This document shows, one piece after another, positions 7,467 to 14,769 of a stretch of 17,559 nt of DNA; the stretch's first letter is position 1, and the number at the start of each line of letters is the position of its first letter. Source of the stretch: CAZTCJ01 sp964612085 (lineage in GTDB: Bacteria > Pseudomonadota > Alphaproteobacteria > JAJFIK01); the NCBI GenBank assembly GCA_964612085.1, contig CAZTCJ010000075.1, positions 1 through 17,559 of the forward strand, in the 5' to 3' direction. The position numbers and the translations under genes are program-made. Below the pieces are notes generated by a model. That model saw only the letters and a list, made by a program, of their open reading frames with translations, had not been told where the DNA came from and searched no databases.

Positions 7467-9035
7467 TTAGACCTGACGGTCGGCATCGCCCCAATAGGCG
7501 TCGCGCAGGGCTTTCTTGTCGATCTTGCCGATCGGCGTCTCGGGCAAGCTCTCGACGAAGATGACGACTTTGGGCGCCTGCACCGCGCCTTTGAGCGTAC
7601 GCACATGAGCGGACAGCGCATCGGCATCGGCGGCCGCGTTTGGCCGCAGGATGACGAAGGCCGCGACCGCCTCGCCCCAATCCTTGTCCGGAATACCGAT
7701 CACGGCCGCCGCCGCCACGTCCGGGTGGGTCTGCAGCGCGTCCTCGACTTCGCGCGGATAGACGTTGAAGCCGCCGGAAATGATCATGTCCTTGGCGCGG
7801 TCGACAATATAGTAATAGCCCTGATCGTCCTGACGCGCCATATCAGAGGTATGCAGCCAGCCGCCCCTCAAGGCATGGGCGGTTTCTTCCGGCCGCTTCC
7901 AATAGCCGTCCATGACCAGTGGGCCGCGCACACAGATCTCACCGATCCCGCCGGGCTCCACCGGATCGCCGCTTTCGTTCAGGATCGCGACCTCAAGACC
8001 CGGCACCGGCGTGCCGCAAGAAGCCAGCAGCCCGACACGGTCCGGATCGTGATCGCCCTTGCCCAGATAGGTGACGATCTGCGGCGCTTCGGTCTGGCCG
8101 TAAAGCTGGCAGAACACGGGCCCGAACGCATCGAGCGCCTCGGCGAGCCGGACCGGCGACATGGGCGCCGCGCCATAAATGATCATTTTCAGGCTCGACA
8201 GATCGTAACGGTGGCGCGCCGGGTGATCGAGCAGGCGGTATATCATGGTCGGCACCAGGAAGGTCGCCGTGATGCGTTCCTGTTCGACGATGGCGAGAAA
8301 CCGTTCGGAATCGAACTTTTCCTGCACGAAAAACGTCCCGCCCCGGATGAAAGTGGGCGGCAGCATCATCGCCGTCGCGTGGCTCATGGGCGTGGCGGAG
8401 AGGAACCGGATCTCCTCGGGCCATTCCCACACGGCCAACTCAAGCATGACGGCGGTCGTCAGGGTGCGGTGGCGCAGGATGACGCCCTTGGGCCGGCCGG
8501 TCGTGCCGCCGGTATAGCTGATCGCCGCAATCGCCGACGGATCGACGCCCGAGGGCAGTTCGCCCGGCTCGAAGCGGGACATGATCGACTGGATATCGCC
8601 GCCAAGATCCGACGGGCCGAAGGTGAGCACCATCTTCAGGCTGGGCACGCGATTACGCAGGGCGATCGCCCGGTCGAGAAAAGCCCCTTCATCCACCACC
8701 AGAAGATCGATTTCAGCATCTTCCAGAATGAAGGCGTGGTCGTCTTCCGAACCCATGGGATGGAGCGCCGTATAGCGCATGCCGATGCCTTGTGCCGCAT
8801 AGGACAAGGGCACGCCGTCCGTCCGGCTCCGGCCCAACACCGAAATCGCATGGCCGGGCCCGAAGCCAAGCGCTTTCAATGCCTGGGCGATCCGGCTGCC
8901 CCGTTCGCCGATCTCGCGATAGGTCAGGCGCCCGCCATGGCCATCGAGCGCCAGCCGGTCGCCGAAGCGGCGGATCGCCCGTGTCGTCAGGTCCGGCATC
9001 GAGCATCCGGTATGCAGTCTGTCTTCGGCCGTCAT
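7467..9035 (-). CDS. Acyl-CoA synthetase (AMP-forming, ANL superfamily)
   Basis: This 522-residue adenylate-forming ligase activates a carboxylic acid with ATP and CoA. The P-loop-like motif SYTGGTTGRPKG is at 173-184, YGQTEAP at 312-318, the ribose-binding Asp398 in HTSD, the hinge VDRAKDMIISGG from 411, and the C-terminal catalytic Lys504 in PIGKIDKK. All key residues are present, so it should be active. No signal peptide is seen, so it is cytoplasmic. It is the first gene of the ligase-DUF35-thiolase set, which fits beta-oxidation-like shortening of an imported acid. Purine-rich GGAGAGCGGA precedes the ATG. It may also be transcribed from the TonB-receptor promoter upstream. Medium- or long-chain, aromatic and steroid-side-chain acids are all possible substrates. 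Confidence 0.9.
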   Translation of the reverse strand: MTAEDRLHTGCSMPDLTTRAIRRFGDRLALDGHGGRLTYREIGERGSRIAQALKALGFGPGHAISVLGRSRTDGVPLSYAAQGIGMRYTALHPMGSEDDHAFILEDAEIDLLVVDEGAFLDRAIALRNRVPSLKMVLTFGPSDLGGDIQSIMSRFEPGELPSGVDPSAIAAISYTGGTTGRPKGVILRHRTLTTAVMLELAVWEWPEEIRFLSATPMSHATAMMLPPTFIRGGTFFVQEKFDSERFLAIVEQERITATFLVPTMIYRLLDHPARHRYDLSSLKMIIYGAAPMSPVRLAEALDAFGPVFCQLYGQTEAPQIVTYLGKGDHDPDRVGLLASCGTPVPGLEVAILNESGDPVEPGGIGEICVRGPLVMDGYWKRPEETAHALRGGWLHTSDMARQDDQGYYYIVDRAKDMIISGGFNVYPREVEDALQTHPDVAAAAVIGIPDKDWGEAVAAFVILRPNAAADADALSAHVRTLKGAVQAPKVVIFVESLPETPIGKIDKKALRDAYWGDADRQV

Positions 9036-9062
9036 TCCGCTCTCCGATGTGCCGGTGCGCCA

Positions 9063-9096
9063 GCCTGCGTGTTCTCCTACGGTGTATCACGCAGGC
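9063..9096. repeat. Stem-loop in the receptor-ligase gap (9-bp stem)
   Basis: GCCTGCGTG (9063-9071) pairs perfectly with CACGCAGGC (9088-9096) around a 16-base loop. It lies just upstream of the ligase start on the minus strand and is one of three strong stems in this gap. No T-run follows on either strand. Confidence 0.5.
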
Positions 9097-9109
9097 CCGG
9101 TGCGGGAAG

Positions 9110-9153
9110 GCCGGCGGGACGATCGGCGATAGAGATCCAATCGCCACGCCGGC
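9110..9153. repeat. Two-step stem-loop in the receptor-ligase gap
   Basis: GCCGGCG (9110-9116) pairs with CGCCGGC (9147-9153), and inside it GGCGAT (9125-9130) pairs with ATCGCC (9140-9145). The gap between the two stems is asymmetric. It is the middle of three structured elements between receptor and ligase. A terminator or an mRNA-processing element are both possible. Confidence 0.45.
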
Positions 9154-9160
9154 TCCCGAT

Positions 9161-9209
9161 ATTGACGCCAGCATGGGTTGGCAGGGGAGCGCCAACCGCT
9201 GGCGTCAAT
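9161..9209. terminator. Long hairpin at the end of the TonB-receptor gene
   Basis: ATTGACGCCAGC (9161-9172) pairs perfectly with GCTGGCGTCAAT (9198-9209). Inside, GGTTGGC (9176-9182) pairs with GCCAACC (9191-9197), leaving an eight-base loop and a three-base bulge (9173-9175). That makes 19 base pairs in a 49-base element. The receptor stop codon (9205-9207) lies within one arm. No T-run follows, so it is not a textbook intrinsic terminator. It could block 3'-to-5' decay of the receptor mRNA or partly terminate transcription before the ligase operon. Confidence 0.5.
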
Positions 9210-11442
9210 TGTACCGGATATCCAGTCTCACTCCATAAATCTGGGGATCGTTGAACCGGCGGGAGGACGGCCCTCTCTGGATCACGTACAGATTGTCGAA
9301 CGCATTCTCAGTATAGGCCGCCAGGGTCCAGTATTCGCTCCGTACACCAAGCCGGATATTGGTCAGGGTGTAGGCGGACAGACCGAAATCCGTATCGATT
9401 TCCTGCCGTCCGCCGGACTGGCCGTTGGTCAGAACATTGACGAAGCCGGAGAGATCGCCGAAGCCGAGATCGCGCTCGTAATCCACATTGACCGTGTAGA
9501 TCCAGGTGGGCAGGCGCGGCAGTTCCTCGGCTTCCAACGGGCCGGAGGTGAACTCGCCTTCCTGCCACGTTACACCGCCACTATAGCGCAGCATGCCGCC
9601 AAGCAACTCATGCCGGCCATTGAATTCGAATTCGACCCCATAGGCTTCGGAGGTGCCGAAATTCTGAAGGAAGGTGGTCGGCCGCTCCGAGCAAACCGGA
9701 TTGTTCGGCTGGCAGCCATTGTTGAGACGAGCCAAAGTCCCATCGCCCCTGACCAGGAACGCGGCACTGGAGACGAACAGATCGTCCGTAATATTCCCTT
9801 TCGTCCCAATCTCGTAAGTGTTGAAGGTCTCGCTCTCATAGGTCGCCGGCACGGGAACAGGTTGTTCCGGAACCCCCAGATTCTCGTTGAAGCCGCCGGC
9901 GCGATAGGCGGTGGCGAAGCGGAAATAGCTCGTCCAGCTATCCGCCCAATCGTAAGAGGCGCTCGCCGTGTAGTTGGTATTGTTTTCCTCGAACCGATCG
10001 TCGATGAAAAAACTGTCCGACAAGGGCGCGCCTGTCGCCGGATTGAAACGGGAGCTTTCGAACTCCTTGACGTCCCGCGTAAAGCGCACCTCACCGGACA
10101 CATTGAGCCGGTCCGTGATGTCATAGCCGAGCGAGCCATAGGCAGCCCAGGAGGTGAAGCTCAGATCCTGGAACTCCAGGAAACCAGCGGTCGGAATGAG
10201 CAGCACCCGTTGCTGCCGGGCGAAATCATCCGTCAACTCCGTCCAGTCGCCGCCGACAAGCCAAGTCAGCCGATCATCGAGGGCCTCGCCGGTCGCGTAG
10301 ATATTCTGGAAGACCCGTTCAGACGTTGTTTGAGACAGGCTCTGCAAGTCCGACCGGGCGTTCGACACCCCGCCGCTGTCGTTGATCGCCTGGACAAAGC
10401 TGGGGTCGATGAAGTCGATATCGAGCGAGGTGTCGGTGACGCGCTTGCGGTAACCGGTGGTCGAGTAAAGCTCGCCCCAGCCGAAATCGTAGCTCGCATT
10501 GAGGATGATATTCGTCATGTCCTCGATGAAGAAATCCGGGCTGTTATGCGGATAGGTGAACCGGCCCTGGCTGATGCCGGCCGGATTGGTGTCACTGACC
10601 GGCAAAACAATCTGGAGCGCGAGTGTACGGCCGTCATTCTCCGAATAATCCGCACTTAGCGTGACATCCAGCGGACCGTTGGCATAGCGCACGGCGCCCT
10701 TGAACCCGATAAAATTCTCGTTGTCGTAGAAGTCATCCAGAATCGGATTGAAGAAAAAGCCTTCATCCTGATCGGAATAATCCACGCCGAAGCGGGCCGC
10801 AAAAGTGGAACCGATGGGGATGTTCACGATGCCTTGAGCCTCGACATGATCATTTGTCGAGTACTCGCCCGCGGCCGTGACTTCGTATGTTTCGAGCTTC
10901 GGCTTGGCCGTGATGATGTTGATCGCGCCACCGACGGCGTTCCGTCCGTACAGGGCGGCTTGTGCGCCGCGCAGAACTTCGACCCGTTGAATATCGAACA
11001 GATCGATCCGGCCGAAGCGCCGGCCGCCGAACCGTCCGCCGAGCAAAAACACGCCATCGCGATAGACGCCGACGGTCGCATCGGCATTGGTGCCCTGGCT
11101 CGTGGCGGAGCCGCGGATGGAAATCTCACCCTGGACGGGCGCTGTGGAGTCCTGGAAATGCACGCCTGGGATATTGGCCAAAAGCTCGCGCGCATTCCGC
11201 ACGGTGCCCTGATTTTCCAGGAACTGGGACGTGAGCGATGTGACCGATGCCGGCACGTCGATCAGGGATTCCTCCCGGCGCCGGGCCGTCACCACCATCC
11301 GTTCCTCGAGCATATCATCGAGGGACGACTCCTCCCCGATTTCGACGTCATCCGCCGCGTCGTCCTGCGCCAGAGCAGGCGCGCTCACCAGCGCCAAAGC
11401 CGCCGCCCCCAGCAGGTATGCAAGTTTTCTTTGATCGGTCAT
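9205..11442 (-). CDS. TonB-dependent outer-membrane receptor
   Basis: This 745-residue receptor has a signal peptide at residues 1-26 (cleavage after ALA). A TonB-box-like stretch MVVTARRREE follows an acidic linker. Next comes a plug domain (about 55-170) with NIPGVHF, SIRGS, a VEVLRGAQAALYGRNAVGG signature and INIIT, and then a long beta-barrel rich in aromatic and Asx residues. Such receptors use proton-motive force through TonB-ExbBD to import large or scarce ligands. The plug resembles receptors that take up organic compounds in sphingomonad-like bacteria more than siderophore receptors, but this is a weak inference. The start was set at ATG 11442, where the signal peptide begins cleanly. 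The last residue is Asn (DIRYN) rather than the usual aromatic. The upstream palindromes and catabolic genes downstream suggest substrate-linked control. Confidence 0.9.
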   Translation of the reverse strand: MTDQRKLAYLLGAAALALVSAPALAQDDAADDVEIGEESSLDDMLEERMVVTARRREESLIDVPASVTSLTSQFLENQGTVRNARELLANIPGVHFQDSTAPVQGEISIRGSATSQGTNADATVGVYRDGVFLLGGRFGGRRFGRIDLFDIQRVEVLRGAQAALYGRNAVGGAINIITAKPKLETYEVTAAGEYSTNDHVEAQGIVNIPIGSTFAARFGVDYSDQDEGFFFNPILDDFYDNENFIGFKGAVRYANGPLDVTLSADYSENDGRTLALQIVLPVSDTNPAGISQGRFTYPHNSPDFFIEDMTNIILNASYDFGWGELYSTTGYRKRVTDTSLDIDFIDPSFVQAINDSGGVSNARSDLQSLSQTTSERVFQNIYATGEALDDRLTWLVGGDWTELTDDFARQQRVLLIPTAGFLEFQDLSFTSWAAYGSLGYDITDRLNVSGEVRFTRDVKEFESSRFNPATGAPLSDSFFIDDRFEENNTNYTASASYDWADSWTSYFRFATAYRAGGFNENLGVPEQPVPVPATYESETFNTYEIGTKGNITDDLFVSSAAFLVRGDGTLARLNNGCQPNNPVCSERPTTFLQNFGTSEAYGVEFEFNGRHELLGGMLRYSGGVTWQEGEFTSGPLEAEELPRLPTWIYTVNVDYERDLGFGDLSGFVNVLTNGQSGGRQEIDTDFGLSAYTLTNIRLGVRSEYWTLAAYTENAFDNLYVIQRGPSSRRFNDPQIYGVRLDIRYN

Positions 11443-11484
11443 GCCCCTCGTCCTCCCCTCTGGTCCCACTTCAGGGATCTCTTG

Positions 11485-11496
11485 ATTATCGAGAAT
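11485..11496. promoter_or_regulatory. Degenerate operator copy beside copy 2
   Basis: ATTATCGAGAAT differs from the operator core ATTATCGATAAT by one base. Its centre lies 17 bases from that of the perfect site at 11501-11514. A second, weaker site next to a strong one also occurs before the esterase, at 21-base spacing. Confidence 0.45.
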
Positions 11497-11500
11497 TCAG

Positions 11501-11514
11501 AATTATCGATAATT
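11501..11514. promoter_or_regulatory. Perfect 14-bp palindrome, putative operator (copy 2)
   Basis: AATTATCGATAATT lies about 58 bases from both the receptor and the regulator start codons, between two divergent genes. It shares its core with the sites at 4817-4834 and 12498-12509. An operator between a regulator and its divergent target is the classic arrangement for autoregulation plus control of uptake. Confidence 0.65.
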
Positions 11515-11570
11515 TATCGTCACCGGATTTTGCCGGTAGTCAAGGGCAATCGTCGATGTTAGGAAAACCC

Positions 11571-12380
11571 ATGCGCAGAAAACGTGATGGTACGGCGGTC
11601 GTTTCGGGCAACGCGCCCGCCTCTGAAAAACGGTCCCGGCGTTCCCTGGCGCTTGACGAAGAGCTGACGCTCGATATCGCAATTGCGAACAGCCTGCTGC
11701 TCGACATCATCGCCTGGCGCATTCCGCCCGGCAGTTGGATCCGCGAGCGGGAAATCTCCGAACGCTTCGAATGTTCCCACAGCCCTGTGCGCGAAGCCTT
11801 CCGCCATCTGGTCCAGGACGGCTTCATCGTGGTCGAACCCTGGCAGGGCGCGCGGGTGGTCGATCTCGACCATTACGACATTCACGAAATCCTGGAGTGC
11901 CTGCGGTTGATGTTCTCGCGCCAATGCGGGCTCGTCGCGGAGGTCTTCGATCTGGCCGAAGCCGATACCCTGCGTGCTCTGCACAAGGACTATGTCAAGT
12001 GCCTGGAAACCCCCAACAGCGTGATCGAGCAGGTGGATTCCTTGTGGCTTCTGGGCGGCTTCATCCATGAGCGGTGCCCGAACGTCACCTTGTCTCAAGC
12101 GACCCGGAGGATTTCGCGCATCGCCCATTGGCAGCACCGGGTCCTGGCCGATCCCAGCGCCCAGGCATCGGCCTCCAAGCTGCGGGAGACCTTCGCCATC
12201 AAGTCCAGCGATCTGGTGGACGCTATTCTGCGCCGGGACGCGGACGGCGCGGAAGCGGCAGCCAACGGTTTCGTGCGCTTCTCCCAGGACAATCTGGCCT
12301 ATCATATCGCCCGCCTGATCTCCGAAAGAACGCAAGCAGCGGCCACCGCCAAGCCGAAACGAAGGCGCAAGCTATCCTGA
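11571..12380 (+). CDS. GntR-family transcriptional regulator (FCD-like ligand domain)
   Basis: This 269-residue regulator has a GntR winged helix-turn-helix at about 40-98. PGSWIREREISERFECSHSP is followed by VREAFRHLVQDGFIVVEP and the wing GARVVDLD. A helical ligand domain of FadR/FCD type follows (about 102-250). The tail KPKRRRKLS is basic, as is the N-terminus. In most FCD proteins an Asp and three His bind a metal. My alignment by eye finds the Asp (156), but the His positions read Leu160, Ser212 and about Val235, so metal binding is doubtful. ATG 11571 was chosen because AGGAAA lies at a good distance; ATG 11556 is in frame and possible, with a weaker site. The gene is divergent from the receptor, and three nearby palindromes are its likely targets. 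It probably senses a pathway acyl compound; that is inference. Confidence 0.85.
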   Translation: MRRKRDGTAVVSGNAPASEKRSRRSLALDEELTLDIAIANSLLLDIIAWRIPPGSWIREREISERFECSHSPVREAFRHLVQDGFIVVEPWQGARVVDLDHYDIHEILECLRLMFSRQCGLVAEVFDLAEADTLRALHKDYVKCLETPNSVIEQVDSLWLLGGFIHERCPNVTLSQATRRISRIAHWQHRVLADPSAQASASKLRETFAIKSSDLVDAILRRDADGAEAAANGFVRFSQDNLAYHIARLISERTQAAATAKPKRRRKLS

Positions 12381-12440
12381 ACCGCAGATATGAACCGTAT
12401 CCGGACAGTTGCCGTGTGCGGACTTTCTTTGGTTTTTGCT

Positions 12441-12456
12441 CCGGGCGGCCGCCCGG
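12441..12456. terminator. GC-rich palindromic hairpin after the regulator gene
   Basis: CCGGGCGGCCGCCCGG is a perfect palindrome able to form a six-base-pair stem with a GGCC loop, 61 bases after the regulator stop. The T-rich stretch lies before it, not after it, on the plus strand. A Rho-independent terminator is therefore only a possibility. Confidence 0.3.
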
Positions 12457-12497
12457 CTGTGAAAGTCATCTTGCGCTGCCGGCCCGCCTCATGCAGG

Positions 12498-12509
12498 ATT
12501 ATCGATAAT
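12498..12509. promoter_or_regulatory. Perfect 12-bp palindrome, putative operator (copy 3)
   Basis: ATTATCGATAAT lies 98 bases before the start of the FG-GAP/ASPIC gene. It is the same core as copies 1 and 2, and no degenerate second copy is visible beside it. Its presence links this operon to the esterase and receptor genes in one candidate regulon. Confidence 0.6.
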
Positions 12510-12607
12510 TTTTACGGCGTCAATTCCTGAATCGGAATCGCCCTGCGGTAGCTGCCGAAACGGTTCGGGTGCACCGCAACATAAGTCTTTAGCGGAGGAA
12601 AGCGCGG

Positions 12608-14743
12608 ATGCCCGAGACTCTTCGCCCCCGGACAATCTATCCGGCCATCAAAAGACTTCTACGGCCCGCACGCGCTCTGATGCCGCCGGTCCTGGCTGCT
12701 CTTCTCATGCAAACCGGGCCTGGCATGGCACAAACCGAAGCGATCAAGGCCGGCGCGCCGAAAACCTTGCCGGATTCCCAGGCGGTCCGGGATGCCGCGA
12801 CACCCGGCCGGATGTTCGTGCCCGTCCATGCGCCGGGCTTCACGGATTTCCGGGAAGGCCTGAACGGCTTCGTGTTCGGCGATCTGAACAAGGACGGTCT
12901 TCTCGATCTGGTCACGGTGACCACGGAACCGTTCGCCCTCGATACCATGCCGGAGTTTACCGATCAGACCGGCGGCGTTTCGCGCACACGCGACCCCAAG
13001 GACAAACTCCGCATTCTGCTGAACAAGGGCGGCTTTCTGTTCGAGCCACAGGAGATCACGATCACCGGTTCGGCCGCCACGCCGAACGATATCAGCCAGG
13101 GTTGGCGCGGCGGGCAGGTTCCGGCGCTGGCCGATTTCAACGCGGACGGACTGCTCGATCTTTACATTTCGCGCCAGGCGCCGGTGCGGGGCGGCCGGCC
13201 CATCCCCGGCAAACGTCCGATCGGATCCAGTCTGTTTCTGGCCGATGGCGGGCTTGCCGCTTTGCGCGACGTCTCGATCGCCACCAATGTGCTGAACGAC
13301 AAGGCCTATAACCGTCAGCCGAGCCTGGGCGATGTCAATCTGGACGGCTTCCTGGATATCGCTCAGGGGGCCGATAATGTGGTCAACGCCTTCGAAGGCC
13401 TGCCGATCTCGGCCCTGCTGGTTTTTCAGCCCCAGGACGGCCGGTTCGACGGCGGCCGTTTCGAGGATATCGGCGGTAGCGATCTCATTCCCGATTTCGG
13501 CGGCTTTTACCAGGACAGCACGCGCGACCGGGCCGGTCCCAATATCGCCTTGCGGGATATCGACAATGACGGCGATCTGGACCTTCTGCAGACCAATCAT
13601 ATCCTCACCGTCGGCGCCGCCCCGCCCGGCCTGCCCTTCTCGCCCATGGAATATCGGCACGGCTCGTTCAGTTTCCGGAACATGACCAAGGAAACCGGCC
13701 GTTTCCATTTCGAAAAATCGACCGGTAACGGTTTTGCCAAGGAAGGCCGCCTGACCTACGATCCGGACAAGCGCATTTACGTCCCCGCGCCCGGCGGCCG
13801 CGCGCCCGGCCATGCCCATCTGGTCTTCGGCGATGTCAATAATGACGGCCTGCTGGATGCCTTTTCCTTCGCGGGCACCAATCCTTACGGCAGGCCGGCC
13901 AGCAATCCCGTGGCTGCGCGCTTCTGGTACAATCAGGGCAATTTTCAGTTCCAGGAAGATACGGAAAGATCCGGGCTCGGTGTTCTGGAACGCAGTTACC
14001 GGGACTGGTACGCCTTCCATGGCCTGACCATGCCGCAGGGGCTTTCGAACCGCCGCCTGCCGCCCCGGCAAACCCGCTCCCAGCCCGGTCTTGAGCCCAA
14101 GCCCTTCGTCGATAATCCGCCGTCTTACTCCGATGCCGTCTTCGCGGATTTCAATAATGACGGCTGGCTCGATGTGGTGGTGTTGGACCGGCTGGTCTCG
14201 CAAACTATCGACACGCGCTCCATTCTTTTTATGAACAAGGGCGACGGCACGTTCGAGGCGCAGACCACGGCGGTCTCAGGCCTGAGCGCCACCGGTATTT
14301 CCGGGGAGGCGGCCGATCTGGACAATGACGGTCTGGTGGATCTGGTGATTTCGTCCGATCCGGACAATACGGGCGTTGCCGTGGACCCAACCAGCTTTGA
14401 AAGCCTTGTGTTCAAGAACACCGGAGCGAACGGCGCGCGCGACAATCACTGGCTGCGCTTGCGCTTTTCGGGCATCGATAGCGCCCGCCTGATCGGTACC
14501 CATGTGGAAGCCCGCGAACCTGAGACCGGCCGCCTGATCGCCATGCGCGGCATCTACTCCAACCACAGCTACAAATCGAGCAGCGCGCTGGAAGCCCATT
14601 TCGGTCTTGGGCCCGTGGGGCAAGTCGATCTCCACATCAAACTGCTGGGCGGTGAAACCATCCGCTTCGAGACCATAGCCGCCGACCGGTTCCTGGATGT
14701 GCATGTGGCGGACAAACGGCTGACCCCAGTCAACACACCATAA
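12608..14743 (+). CDS. Exported FG-GAP/VCBS repeat protein with ASPIC/UnbV domain (CRTAC1-like)
   Basis: This 711-residue protein has an N-terminal export signal (basic residues 1-22, hydrophobic 25-40, likely cleavage near GMA-QTE). Seven FG-GAP-type calcium-binding repeats of the form D-x-N/D-x-D-G-x-x-D are at about 91-100, 175-184, 241-250, 317-326, 409-417, 514-522 and 570-579, which should build an integrin-like beta-propeller. The C-terminal 90 residues (from NHWLRLRF at 614, with HFGLG at 664-668) match the ASPIC/UnbV domain that closes CRTAC1-family proteins. Bacterial members are exported, but their biochemical role is largely unknown; binding of a surface ligand or partner protein is the common guess. 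A GGAGG site fits the chosen start. The next gene begins 26 bases downstream, so this leads an operon with two FGE-like genes. Confidence 0.85.
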   Translation: MPETLRPRTIYPAIKRLLRPARALMPPVLAALLMQTGPGMAQTEAIKAGAPKTLPDSQAVRDAATPGRMFVPVHAPGFTDFREGLNGFVFGDLNKDGLLDLVTVTTEPFALDTMPEFTDQTGGVSRTRDPKDKLRILLNKGGFLFEPQEITITGSAATPNDISQGWRGGQVPALADFNADGLLDLYISRQAPVRGGRPIPGKRPIGSSLFLADGGLAALRDVSIATNVLNDKAYNRQPSLGDVNLDGFLDIAQGADNVVNAFEGLPISALLVFQPQDGRFDGGRFEDIGGSDLIPDFGGFYQDSTRDRAGPNIALRDIDNDGDLDLLQTNHILTVGAAPPGLPFSPMEYRHGSFSFRNMTKETGRFHFEKSTGNGFAKEGRLTYDPDKRIYVPAPGGRAPGHAHLVFGDVNNDGLLDAFSFAGTNPYGRPASNPVAARFWYNQGNFQFQEDTERSGLGVLERSYRDWYAFHGLTMPQGLSNRRLPPRQTRSQPGLEPKPFVDNPPSYSDAVFADFNNDGWLDVVVLDRLVSQTIDTRSILFMNKGDGTFEAQTTAVSGLSATGISGEAADLDNDGLVDLVISSDPDNTGVAVDPTSFESLVFKNTGANGARDNHWLRLRFSGIDSARLIGTHVEAREPETGRLIAMRGIYSNHSYKSSSALEAHFGLGPVGQVDLHIKLLGGETIRFETIAADRFLDVHVADKRLTPVNTP

Positions 14744-14769
14744 GAGACGGCCTCACGGGGAGAAAACAG

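Larger units (their letters stand above)
11443..11570. promoter_or_regulatory. Divergent promoter region, receptor and regulator
   Basis: These 128 bases separate the start of the TonB receptor (minus) from that of the GntR-like regulator (plus). They hold two palindromic sites, at 11485-11496 and 11501-11514, placed so that one bound protein could control both genes. AT-rich sequence is confined to about 11481-11520. A TTGATT at 11483-11488 could be a -35 for the regulator, but no good -10 is evident on either strand. Confidence 0.5.
12381..12607. promoter_or_regulatory. Gap and leader before the CRTAC1-FGE operon
   Basis: These 227 bases carry no credible gene. From left to right they hold a GC hairpin (12441-12456), the third operator palindrome (12498-12509) and a leader of about 95 bases. 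The leader ends with GGAGG at 12594-12598, nine bases before the ATG at 12608. No clear -35/-10 pair is visible around the operator. Confidence 0.5.

Noticed and set aside
7445..7627. N-terminal extension of the DUF35 reading frame
   Set aside because: The extra residues are Arg/Ser/Pro-rich and overlap the ligase C-terminus in another frame. ATG 7444 has a strong ribosome-binding site and starts the normal-length protein.
7410..9254. 614-residue open frame on the plus strand opposite the ligase gene
   Set aside because: It is antisense to an acyl-CoA ligase with all motifs intact. Its His/Arg/Gly/Asp-rich composition is typical of a shadow frame. The plus frame at 9178-10659 opposite the receptor is rejected for the same reason.
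12390..12530. 46-codon ORF with a signal-peptide-like start (MNRIRTVAVCGLSLVFA)
   Set aside because: It has no ribosome-binding site, runs through the GC hairpin and the operator palindrome, and its second half is not protein-like. A decayed gene remnant cannot be excluded, but there is not enough to call it.
12659..14203. 514-residue minus-strand frame opposite the FG-GAP gene
   Set aside because: The plus-strand frame carries repeat motifs and an export signal, while the minus frame shows only the mirror of the DxDxDG repeats. The minus frame 15913-17265 opposite paralogue 2 is rejected likewise.
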